This document shows positions 7,322 through 14,579 of a stretch of DNA of 36,385 nt, in pieces. The position numbers and the translations under genes were made by a program. The stretch lies in assembly GCA_017882715.1 (NCBI GenBank), contig JADGOY010000018.1, positions 1 to 36,385 of the forward strand. The letters are read 5' to 3'. Numbering within the stretch: the stretch's first letter is position 1; each line of letters opens with the position of its first letter. The notes under the pieces were generated by a model. That model saw only the letters and a program-made list of their open reading frames with translations. It did not search any database and was not told the DNA's origin. The DNA is from Nakamurella sp. (GTDB lineage: Bacteria; Actinomycetota; Actinomycetes; Mycobacteriales; Nakamurellaceae).

Positions 7322-8134
7322 GTGCATCCCGACCGCGGCGACCTCCAGGACCCGCAGCAGCGGTCAGAGGCAGGGCCGGACGACGACGCGCTCGCCGCGT
7401 TGTACCAATGGCCGCACAGCGGCGACCTGGCCGCCCGGGCCGACCTGGCCGACCGGGCCGATGGTTTCGACAGAGCGCTGGTACGAGCGAACATGATCGC
7501 CTCGTTGGACGGCGGGACCACCGTCCAGGGCCGCTCCGGCGGACTGGGCAATGCGGCCGACGAGCACCTGTTCGCACTCCTGCGGGACCTTGCCGACGTG
7601 GTCCTGGTCGGTGCCGGCACGGTCCGCGCCGAACGCTACGGCGGCATCCGGCTGACCGGCGAGCGGGTGGCGCGTCGCCTGCGCTGGGGCTTGCCCGCCG
7701 CTCCCCCGCCGATCGCCGTCGTCACCGGCCGCGGGCTGGATCCCCGGTCACCGTTGTTCACCGACACGGTGACGCCGCCGATCGTGATCACCACCGCGGC
7801 GGGGGCCCGGCGAGTGCCCGGCGGCGTCGAGATCATCAACTCCGGCACTGACCGGGTCGACCTGGCCGGCGCCCTGATCGCACTGCAGCAGGCCGGATTT
7901 CGTCGTGTGCACTGCGAGGGAGGCCCAGCCCTGCTGGCCGCGCTGGCTGCGGACGACCTGCTGGATGAGTTGTGCCTGACCATCTCGCCGATGCTGCTCG
8001 GAGCGGGCTCGGCGCCGATGCTGCCGGCCATGCTCACGGAGCCGATGCGCTGGTCGCTGCTGGGGGTGCGCGTCGCCGGGGATCACCTGTTCGCCAGGTA
8101 CCGCCGCCCAGGTGCGCCTGGAGAACCGCGATGA
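7322..8134 (+). CDS. RibD C-terminal-like pyrimidine reductase family protein
   Basis: 270 residues with the dihydrofolate reductase-like RibD_C fold. Key stretches are VRANMIASLDGGTT (strand and helix lining the substrate pocket), VVLVGAGTVRAERYGG (nucleotide-binding), IAVVTGRGLDP, VHCEGGPALLAAL (the GGP dinucleotide loop) and LDELCLTISPMLLG. There is no deaminase domain, so it is the short family resembling Rv2671, which has been linked to reduction of pterin- or flavin-precursor-like substrates; the exact substrate is unknown. The GTG at 7322 gives the LYQWP opening typical of the family. Its TGA overlaps the ATG of the next gene by four bases, so the two are co-translated. Confidence 0.88.
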   Translation: MHPDRGDLQDPQQRSEAGPDDDALAALYQWPHSGDLAARADLADRADGFDRALVRANMIASLDGGTTVQGRSGGLGNAADEHLFALLRDLADVVLVGAGTVRAERYGGIRLTGERVARRLRWGLPAAPPPIAVVTGRGLDPRSPLFTDTVTPPIVITTAAGARRVPGGVEIINSGTDRVDLAGALIALQQAGFRRVHCEGGPALLAALAADDLLDELCLTISPMLLGAGSAPMLPAMLTEPMRWSLLGVRVAGDHLFARYRRPGAPGEPR

Positions 8135-9720
8135 GCCCCGCGACGCGGCACCGGCGGCCGGCTCGATCCGGCGTGCGGCACACCCTCGTCCTCGGCCTGG
8201 GCGTCACCCTGCTCACCGGCTGCACGCTCGGTCCCTCACAACGCCCCGCGCTGGCGACCTCCGGGATCGGCGCAGCCCAGACGACGACGACATCCACCTC
8301 GGGCGTACCGCTGGGCGCCGGCGGTCCAGGACAGCAGGCCGATCCGATCCGCTGGTCCTCCTGCAGCGACGTCGACCCGGTCGATCCGGCGACCGGCACT
8401 GCTTTCACGGTGGAATGCGGCTCGGTCGTGGTGTCCCGGCCGTCGACCGATCCGTTCGGCAACCAGGTGATCGAGCTGACCAGGGCCCGGGCGCCCGGCG
8501 TTTCGCAGGACGCACCGAACCTTGTGGTGCTGTCGGGAGAGCCGGGCCAGAACGGTCGTTCCCGGGCGGCGTCCGTCGCTGCCGGGCTCTCGCCGACGCT
8601 GCGAGACAAGGTCGCGGTGATCACCGTGGACCTGACCGGAACCGGCCAATCGGCACCGCTGGACTGCCTGTCCGGGGCGGATTCCCGAGCGATCGTCTCG
8701 CTCGGCGCCGACCCGACGGAATCCTCGGCCGCCGGCGTTCTTTCCGACCTGTCCCGATCGTTGACGTTCGAGTGTGGCGATCTTGCCGGCGCTGGCCTGT
8801 CACTGCTGAACACCACGTCGGCCACCGATGATCTCGACACCGTGCGGGCGGCCCTCGGCCAGTCGACGCTGGACGTGCTCGGTGTGGGCTACGGCGCCAC
8901 CCTCGCCGCGGTGTACGCGGATCGGTATCCGGGCCGGGTGGGTCGGATGGTGATGGACGCGCCGACCAACCCACTCGATGCGATGGACACCACGGCGGCG
9001 GCGGTCGCCCGAGGGTCGGAGAAGGCACTGGACGCGTTCGCCGCCGCCTGCCCGACGTTCGCCGGTGGATGCCCGCTCGGGGGGACACCGCGCGACACGA
9101 TCACCACCCTGGTTGCCACGCTGGACGCCGACGGATCGATCGGTTCGGGCGGTACCGCCGGCGGGACCGTCCTGCTTGTCTTGTTGCTGGGACTCGGCGA
9201 CGTCGCCGGCTGGCCGGAACTGGCGACCGCGCTGGCGTCCGCCGTCAAGGGCGACACGTCACCGCTCGAGAAGCTGCTGGACAAGCAACTGGGACTCGAC
9301 GGGGCGTCAGACTGGCTCGACGGTTCGATCATCTACCGCTGCAACGACAGTTCGGTGCGCATCTCGCCGCCCCAAATGACGCAGGCGGTCGACGCGATCA
9401 AGTCCGATGCACCGCTGTTCGGCCCGTTCACCGCCGGGCTCGTCGGCATCTGTGCCAGCTGGCCGGCGCCCGAGGCCGCGCTGGGTGCGGTGACCGGTAC
9501 CGGTGCTCCGCCGGTGCTGGTCCTGGGCTCGGTGGGCGATCCGGTCGCTCCGTACGACGGGGTTCAGTCGCTGGCGGGCCAACTCGCCTCGGCCAGCCTG
9601 GTCAGCTGGCAGTCCGGCCAGCACGGCAGCTATCCGACCAGCCCCTGCATGACGGGAATCGTCGACGGGTACCTGCTCAACGCCCAGATGCCTGACGTCG
9701 GGACCCTGTGCCCGCCATAG
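8131..9720 (+). CDS. Lipoprotein of the TAP-like alpha/beta-hydrolase family, nucleophile Ser replaced
   Basis: 529 residues, with a lipoprotein signal: a basic start, a hydrophobic stretch and the lipobox LLTGC with Cys31. The body resembles secreted tripeptidyl-aminopeptidase-like hydrolases such as Rv2672, which also follows the RibD-like gene. Asp470 (VGDPVAPYDG) and His498 (SGQHGSYPTSPCMTG) sit where the acid and base of the triad belong in the C-terminal TAP-like domain. The nucleophile elbow reads G251-V-G-Y-G255, with Gly253 where Ser is expected, so hydrolase activity is doubtful unless another Ser serves. The ATG at 8131 overlaps the previous stop (ATGA) and has GGAG upstream. The stop codon lies inside a 29-bp tandem repeat. 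Confidence 0.82.
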   Translation: MSPATRHRRPARSGVRHTLVLGLGVTLLTGCTLGPSQRPALATSGIGAAQTTTTSTSGVPLGAGGPGQQADPIRWSSCSDVDPVDPATGTAFTVECGSVVVSRPSTDPFGNQVIELTRARAPGVSQDAPNLVVLSGEPGQNGRSRAASVAAGLSPTLRDKVAVITVDLTGTGQSAPLDCLSGADSRAIVSLGADPTESSAAGVLSDLSRSLTFECGDLAGAGLSLLNTTSATDDLDTVRAALGQSTLDVLGVGYGATLAAVYADRYPGRVGRMVMDAPTNPLDAMDTTAAAVARGSEKALDAFAAACPTFAGGCPLGGTPRDTITTLVATLDADGSIGSGGTAGGTVLLVLLLGLGDVAGWPELATALASAVKGDTSPLEKLLDKQLGLDGASDWLDGSIIYRCNDSSVRISPPQMTQAVDAIKSDAPLFGPFTAGLVGICASWPAPEAALGAVTGTGAPPVLVLGSVGDPVAPYDGVQSLAGQLASASLVSWQSGQHGSYPTSPCMTGIVDGYLLNAQMPDVGTLCPP

Positions 9721-9790
9721 GCACCGTCGGGACCCTGTGCCCGCCATAGGCACCGTCGGGACCCTGTGCCCGCCATAGGCACCGTCGGGA
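9696..9790. repeat. 29-bp tandem repeat spanning the lipoprotein gene's stop codon
   Basis: A 25-base core beginning CGTCGGGACCCTGTGCCCG and ending CCGCCATAG occurs at 9696-9720, 9725-9749 and 9754-9778 with a period of 29 bp, followed by a partial copy at 9783-9790. The first copy encodes the last residues (GTLCPP) and the TAG of the lipoprotein gene; the others repeat that end outside the gene. Confidence 0.92.
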
Positions 9791-10086
9791 GCCGGTGCGT
9801 GCCCTCAGGCCTCAACACGCACACCACCGTCCACGGGACCGTCACGAGGGTCAAACGAGTACAGAACCCTGCGCACGGTGCCGCCGACGGAGATCCGGCC
9901 CAGAATCCTGCTCACGGGTGCCGCCGACGCAGATCCAGCGGCAGTAGGAGGTGACCTCCCGGCGTTCACCCGCGGCAACGGCCGAGGTGCCTGCCCGGCA
10001 ATCTCCAGCCCGGCAATCTGCCGCCGGCCGTTGCCGGACGGCGTGGTGTGCAGTCAGCTGCGGGCACCCGTCGTAGGGTCGCGAGC
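9721..10086. other. Repeat-rich spacer before the DUF3000 gene
   Basis: No gene is seen. The spacer holds the outer copies of the 29-bp repeat, a second imperfect direct repeat with a 39-bp period (9862-9939), and a doubled CCCGGCAATCT near 10002-10020. In mycobacteria, haem genes (hemE and neighbours) and others lie between the Rv2672-like gene and the DUF3000 gene; they are absent here. The spacer may therefore mark a rearrangement, which is an inference. Confidence 0.6.
9862..9939. repeat. Imperfect 39-bp direct repeat, two copies
   Basis: The copy beginning CAGAACCCTGCGCACGG at 9862 is followed at 9901 by CAGAATCCTGCTCACGGG. Both continue through GTGCCGCCGACG and AGATCC with a few substitutions and one single-base indel. 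The copies are adjacent, so this is a diverged tandem duplication in non-coding sequence. Confidence 0.8.
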
Positions 10087-10662
10087 ATGATCGCGTCGAC
10101 GACCGCCGCCGGTCCGGCGGAGTTCCGGCGGGCCGTATCCCGCCTGGACGCCGCTCGGCTGCGACGGGAGGTCGAGATCGGCACGTTGCCGGCTCCAGGC
10201 CGGCTGGCCCCTTTCAGCCATGCCGTCTCCGCGACGCTCTTCGCGCCGAGTAGCGACGCCGAGTCAGCCTCTGGCCGCATGATACTGTTGTTCGACCCGG
10301 ATGGCGTAGACGCTTGGGGCGGGACTCTTCGTGTCGTGGTCTTCGCCACTTGTGAACTGGACATCGAAATCGCCCAGGATCCACTGCTTCCGGAGGTCGC
10401 CTGGAGCTGGCTGACCGAGTCGCTGGACGGCAGCGGAGCCGGCTACACAGCACTCGGTGGCACCGTGACGGCGACGTCGTCCACCAGGTTTGGCGATATC
10501 GCAGGTCCGCAGCGTGCCGATGATCTTGAACTGCGCGCGTCCTGGACCGCCGACGAGAACACGGATCTACACCTGCAAGCATTCGCCGACTTTCTGGCCG
10601 TGGCCGCGGGCCTGCCGCCCGAGGGGATTACGCTGCTTCAGCAGGCAAACCAGACCGAATAG
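10087..10662 (+). CDS. DUF3000 domain-containing protein
   Basis: 191 residues. The opening FRRAVSRLDAARLRREVEIG, the middle MILLFDPDGVDAWGGTLRVV and ELDIEIAQDPLLPEVAWSWL, and the final AFADFLAVAAGLPPEGITLL are characteristic of DUF3000, an actinobacterial cytoplasmic family of unknown function (Rv2680 in M. tuberculosis). The ATG at 10087 follows an AGGG at suitable distance. In relatives this gene directly precedes ribonuclease D; here a LuxR-type regulator gene lies between them. Confidence 0.88.
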   Translation: MIASTTAAGPAEFRRAVSRLDAARLRREVEIGTLPAPGRLAPFSHAVSATLFAPSSDAESASGRMILLFDPDGVDAWGGTLRVVVFATCELDIEIAQDPLLPEVAWSWLTESLDGSGAGYTALGGTVTATSSTRFGDIAGPQRADDLELRASWTADENTDLHLQAFADFLAVAAGLPPEGITLLQQANQTE

Positions 10663-10706
10663 GGTGAGCCCCGAGAGTGTCCGCACCGACTAGCCGATCA
10701 GGGCGC

Positions 10707-10736
10707 TTGACCACGGACGGGCGCAGGGCAGACACT
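10707..10736 (+). promoter_or_regulatory. Possible promoter for the LuxR-type regulator
   Basis: TTGACC at 10707-10712 and GACACT at 10731-10736 are 18 bases apart, close to a primary-sigma promoter. They lie in the 200-bp spacer before the regulator gene. This rests on pattern only. Confidence 0.3.
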
Positions 10737-10862
10737 ACGGGTGACAACAATACGACTCGATCAGGCGGTGCGGTCTTGCGAGCTAAATCGCTCGCCGGGC
10801 AATCACAGCGTGTGGACGATGGGTGTCACCGCGCAATCGGCTGACAGGGTGGGAGGACTCCG

Positions 10863-11528
10863 GTGAGCAGCTTGCCTGTCGGAATCGGGGCGACCCCTTC
10901 CAGGCGCGTCGACGAATTGCGGCCCAACTCCTTACTCCCGTCCCAGCGTTCCCCGCTGCGGGAGACTCCGGTCGTGCCGCTGCGGATGGCGACAGTGCTG
11001 GTCGTCGACCCGGACCGGGCCACTCGGGAGCCGTTGCGCACCAGCCTGGCCGAGAGCGGGATCGGCCGGATCCTGGAGGCCGCGTCGGTTGCCTCGGTGG
11101 AGGACCTCGTCGGTCGCCAGGTTCGCGGCGACCTGGCACTGGTCAGCCTGCAGCTGGGTCAGGACACTGGTCGAGTGGTGCATGCGTTACGGGAGTCGGG
11201 ATGGCCGCGGGTGGTCGCGCTGGCGCCGACGGCGGATATCGGGCCGGTGATCGACGCGATCGGTGCCGGAGTCAGTGGAGTGCTGATCGGCCGGCGGGCC
11301 AACCCCGCGGCCGCGAGCATCCCCAGCACCATCCACGACCTGTCGACCCGTGAGATCGAGGTCATCCGGCTGGTCGCGGACGGCCGGTCGAACAAGTGGA
11401 TCGGTGAGCAACTGTCGTTGTCGGCGCTGACCGTCAAGAGCCATCTGGCCAGGATCGGCCGCAAACTGGGCACCGGCGATCGCGCGCACATGGTGGCGCT
11501 CGCGATGCGCGCCGGGGTCGTTTCCTGA
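10863..11528 (+). CDS. LuxR/NarL-type response regulator with atypical receiver
   Basis: 221 residues. A receiver-like domain (about 43-140) starts ATVLVVDPDRATREPLRTSL. A LuxR-type HTH follows: LSTREIEVIRLVADGRSNKW then IGEQLSLSALTVKSHLARIG, a textbook NarL/FixJ DNA-binding motif. In the receiver, the position of the phospho-accepting Asp is Ser95 (DLALVSLQLG), and no conserved Lys is seen in the last strand (SGVLIGRRAN), so control by phosphorylation is unlikely. The GTG at 10863 has GGAGG six bases upstream. No kinase gene is adjacent. It lies between DUF3000 and ribonuclease D, as recalled for some actinobacteria. It is probably an orphan regulator that senses something other than a phosphate. 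Confidence 0.85.
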   Translation: MSSLPVGIGATPSRRVDELRPNSLLPSQRSPLRETPVVPLRMATVLVVDPDRATREPLRTSLAESGIGRILEAASVASVEDLVGRQVRGDLALVSLQLGQDTGRVVHALRESGWPRVVALAPTADIGPVIDAIGAGVSGVLIGRRANPAAASIPSTIHDLSTREIEVIRLVADGRSNKWIGEQLSLSALTVKSHLARIGRKLGTGDRAHMVALAMRAGVVS

Positions 11529-11553
11529 CCGGAACCGGCTCGGCGCGCCTGGG

Positions 11554-12972
11554 ATGACTCCGGATCGTCCCACGGCCCTGTACGTTCCGCTGGTGCCCGC
11601 ACCGCGCGAACCTGGCGATCTTGCTGGGCCGACCTCGCGAGACATGCCGGGGACGAGCGAGCATCGGGTTCCGTCAGCGGGCGGTCAGGTGCCCGACGAA
11701 CGGATCTCGGAGCCGGCAGGCACTGGGCCGGCAGGCACTGCGCCAGCAGGCACTGGGCCGATCCCGTTGCTCGCTCCCGCGGGCCCCGTGGCGGGCCCCA
11801 TCACCGACCCGGGCGAGCTCGCGGCGTGGGCGGAGTGGTTGGCCACCGGACCCGCCGATCCGGTCGCAATAGACGCCGAACGCGCGTCGGGATTCCGGTA
11901 CGGCTCGCGTGCGTATCTCGTGCAGCTGCGTCGCAACGACCTGGGAACAGCACTGTTGGACCCGATCGCGTTGGGCGATCTGCGCGTGCTCGACGCAGCC
12001 CTGGCCCGATCCGAGTGGGTTTTGCACGCGGCGAACCAAGATCTGGCCTGCCTGGCCGAAGTCGGAATCCGACCCCGCCGACTGTTCGACACCGAACTCG
12101 CCGGGCGCCTGGCAGGACTGCCCAGGGTGGGTCTGGGTCCACTTGTCGAGCGGATCCTCGGCCTGTACCTGCGCAAAGGCCATGGCGCGGCGGATTGGTC
12201 GACCCGCCCGCTTCCGCACGACTGGCTGGTCTACGCGGCGCTGGACGTCGAGGTACTGATAGAGCTCCGCGATGCGATGGAGGCCCTGCTGCGCCGGCAG
12301 GGCAAATGGGAGTGGGCACGCCAGGAATTCGAGGCGATCGTCCTGGCCCCGCCGGCGGAGCCGCGAACCGACCCGTGGCGGCGGACCTCCGGCATGCACC
12401 GGATCACCGACCGCCGGGCGCTGGCTATCGTCCGGGAGCTGTGGGAAAGCCGGGACCGGATCGCCCGCCGCCGCGACGTGGCGCCGCACCGGATCCTGCC
12501 GGACTCGGCGATCATCGCGGCCGCGACCGCGCGCCCCGCGACCGTGTCCGCGCTGACCGCCTTGCCGGTGTTCGCCGGTCGAATGCAACGTCGTAATGCC
12601 GATCTGTGGCTTTCGGCGGTCACTCGGGCGATGTCGCTGCCCGCCGATGAGCTACCGCTGGCCCGACCACCGGTAGATGGCCCACCCGCCCCCGCCAAGT
12701 GGGCCGCCAAGGATCCGGACGCGGCTGCGCGGCTGCACGCGGCGCGGTCTGGCCTGGCCGAGCTGAGCGAGCGGCTCGGCACTCCGGTGGAGAACCTGCT
12801 GTCGCCGGACACCGTTCGGCGGGTCCTGTGGGAACCACCGGCCGACGGTGACGTCGCCGGTTTGCTGGCCCGGCGGGGCGCCAGACGGTGGCAGATCGAG
12901 CTGACCGCACCGCTGCTGACGGCCGCGCTGCACGCCGGCGCCGACGGTCGAGGTCAAGTTACTGGCGAGTAG
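11554..12972 (+). CDS. rnd: Ribonuclease D-like 3'-5' exonuclease with HRDC domain
   Basis: 472 residues. The first 80 or so are low complexity, including a PAGTG-type repeat. The DEDDy exonuclease domain follows with its acidic residues visible: Asp and Glu in VAIDAERASG (ExoI), Asp in LHAANQDLACL (ExoII), and Tyr and Asp in VYAALDVEVL (ExoIII). An HRDC domain (ALAIVRELWESRDRIARRRD, PHRILPDSAI) and a second helical region complete the protein. Such enzymes trim tRNA and other RNA 3' ends. It follows the regulator gene by 25 bp, so they may share a transcript. The ATG at 11554 is the first candidate; a shorter start further in would lose only disordered sequence. Confidence 0.88.
   Translation: MTPDRPTALYVPLVPAPREPGDLAGPTSRDMPGTSEHRVPSAGGQVPDERISEPAGTGPAGTAPAGTGPIPLLAPAGPVAGPITDPGELAAWAEWLATGPADPVAIDAERASGFRYGSRAYLVQLRRNDLGTALLDPIALGDLRVLDAALARSEWVLHAANQDLACLAEVGIRPRRLFDTELAGRLAGLPRVGLGPLVERILGLYLRKGHGAADWSTRPLPHDWLVYAALDVEVLIELRDAMEALLRRQGKWEWARQEFEAIVLAPPAEPRTDPWRRTSGMHRITDRRALAIVRELWESRDRIARRRDVAPHRILPDSAIIAAATARPATVSALTALPVFAGRMQRRNADLWLSAVTRAMSLPADELPLARPPVDGPPAPAKWAAKDPDAAARLHAARSGLAELSERLGTPVENLLSPDTVRRVLWEPPADGDVAGLLARRGARRWQIELTAPLLTAALHAGADGRGQVTGE
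11713..11757 (+). repeat. 15-bp in-frame tandem repeat in rnd
   Basis: Three 15-base units (CCGGCAGGCACTGGG and two variants with one or two changes) encode three PAGTG-like pentapeptides in the disordered N-terminal region. Because the unit is a multiple of three, copy-number changes keep the frame. Confidence 0.85.
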
Positions 12973-13253
12973 CCTTCGCGGTACGATGATCTGAGGGCTG
13001 GGATCGAACAGTTCCGGTGGACCTTGTCCAGCCGGCCGCGGGCCTGCCGCCCGCTGCGGTGGGAAGGCCCTGTCGACCGGCGAGCCTCGACGGAACGCCC
13101 GTTCGACCAGCTCGACCGCCTGCCCAGCTGACCCCGACCGACCCGCACCGCCGCCCGCCCGCACGACCAACCTGACGGCAATGACGATCACCTGCCCCAG
13201 CCGCTACCGCGGCCCATGTCACCGGGGCGCATCAGCCCAGAGAAGGAGTACTC

Positions 13254-14579
13254 ATGGCCACAGCAGCCCCCCCGCGGCCGACCGCGCCGGACGCCGGACC
13301 TGCCCGCACCCTGCGTGACGTGGTGTTCGTCGAAGGCGTCCGAACCCCGTTCGGCAAGGCGGACGAGAAGGGCCAGTATGCCGACACCCGCGCGGATGAT
13401 CTGGTCGTCAAGGTGATCCGGGAACTGCTCCGGCGGCAACCGGGCCTGCCGCCCGAGCGGATCGACGAGGTCGCGATCGCGGCCACCACGCAGACCGGCG
13501 ATCAGGGCCTGACGATCGGCCGGACGGCGGCCATCCTGGCCGGGCTCCCCCGATCCGTCCCCGGCTTCGCGATCGACCGGATGTGCGCAGGGGCGATGAC
13601 GGCCGTCACCACCGTTGCCTCCGGCATCGCCGTTGGAGCCTACGACGCGGCCATCGCCGGCGGGGTCGAGCACATGGGACACCATCCGATCGGCGAGGGC
13701 TCCGATCCCAACCCGCGCTTCGTGGCCGACCGGTTGGTGGACCCGTCGGCGCTGAACATGGGCGCCACCGCGGAGAACCTGCACGACCGCTACCCGCACC
13801 TGACCAGGCAGCGCGCCGACGCGTTCGCGGCGGCCAGCCAGGAGAAGTACGCCAAGGCGCTGGCCAACGGCAAGATCACCCCCGACCTCGTCCCGGTCGC
13901 CACCCGGTCCGTCGAACTCGGTTGGGGACTGGCCGGTTCCGACGAGATGGCCCGTCCCGGAACAACTCTCGAGGCATTGGCAACACTGCGCACGCCGTTC
14001 CGACCGCACGGCCGGGTGACCGCCGGCAATTCCTCAGGGCTCAGCGACGGCGCCACCGGATGCCTGCTGGTCTCCTCCGACGTGGCCGCCGAACTCGGCC
14101 TGCCGGTCCGGATGCGAATGATCGGCTACGCCTTCGCCGGCGTCGATCCCGAAACCATGGGTACCGGGCCGATCCCGTCCACCGAGAAGGCCCTGGCCAA
14201 GGCGGGCCTGACCATCCAGGACATCGGTCTGATCGAGATCAACGAGGCATTCGCCGTCCAGGTCCTCGCGTTCACCGATCATTTCGGGCTTGCCGACGAC
14301 GACGAGCGGGTCAACCCCTACGGCGGCGCGATCGCCATGGGTCATCCGCTGGCCTCCTCCGGTGTCCGGCTGATGACCCAACTCGCCCGGCAGTTCGGCG
14401 AGCGTCCCGACGTCAGATACGGGATCACCACGATGTGCGTGGGACTCGGCATGGGCGGCACGGTGATTTGGGAAAACCCGCTGTACGGCAGCGATTCCGA
14501 GGCCTCGTCAGACACCGAAGGTTCCGACAGTGCCGATGGCACGGACGTTGATCACGACACCACGGGGAGCACACTGTGA
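13254..14579 (+). CDS. fadA: Acetyl-CoA acyltransferase (3-ketoacyl-CoA thiolase)
   Basis: 441 residues, catalysing the last step of fatty-acid beta-oxidation: cleavage of 3-ketoacyl-CoA by CoA. The thiolase active site is complete: nucleophile Cys111 in DRMCAGAMTAV, His364 in AMGHPLASSG and Cys395 in TTMCVGLGMGG. The opening VFVEGVRTPFGKADEKG is also typical. The C-terminal 25 residues are an extra acidic Ser/Asp-rich tail. AGAAGGAG upstream of the ATG is a strong ribosome site. Its TGA overlaps the GTG start of the next gene by four bases, so the two subunits of the beta-oxidation complex are co-translated. The 281-bp spacer before it shows no gene. Confidence 0.94.
   Translation: MATAAPPRPTAPDAGPARTLRDVVFVEGVRTPFGKADEKGQYADTRADDLVVKVIRELLRRQPGLPPERIDEVAIAATTQTGDQGLTIGRTAAILAGLPRSVPGFAIDRMCAGAMTAVTTVASGIAVGAYDAAIAGGVEHMGHHPIGEGSDPNPRFVADRLVDPSALNMGATAENLHDRYPHLTRQRADAFAAASQEKYAKALANGKITPDLVPVATRSVELGWGLAGSDEMARPGTTLEALATLRTPFRPHGRVTAGNSSGLSDGATGCLLVSSDVAAELGLPVRMRMIGYAFAGVDPETMGTGPIPSTEKALAKAGLTIQDIGLIEINEAFAVQVLAFTDHFGLADDDERVNPYGGAIAMGHPLASSGVRLMTQLARQFGERPDVRYGITTMCVGLGMGGTVIWENPLYGSDSEASSDTEGSDSADGTDVDHDTTGSTL

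Noticed and set aside
9696-9939. Considered as a CRISPR array
   Set aside because: Units are directly adjacent without spacers, periods differ (29 and 39 bp), one includes a gene stop and there are no cas genes.
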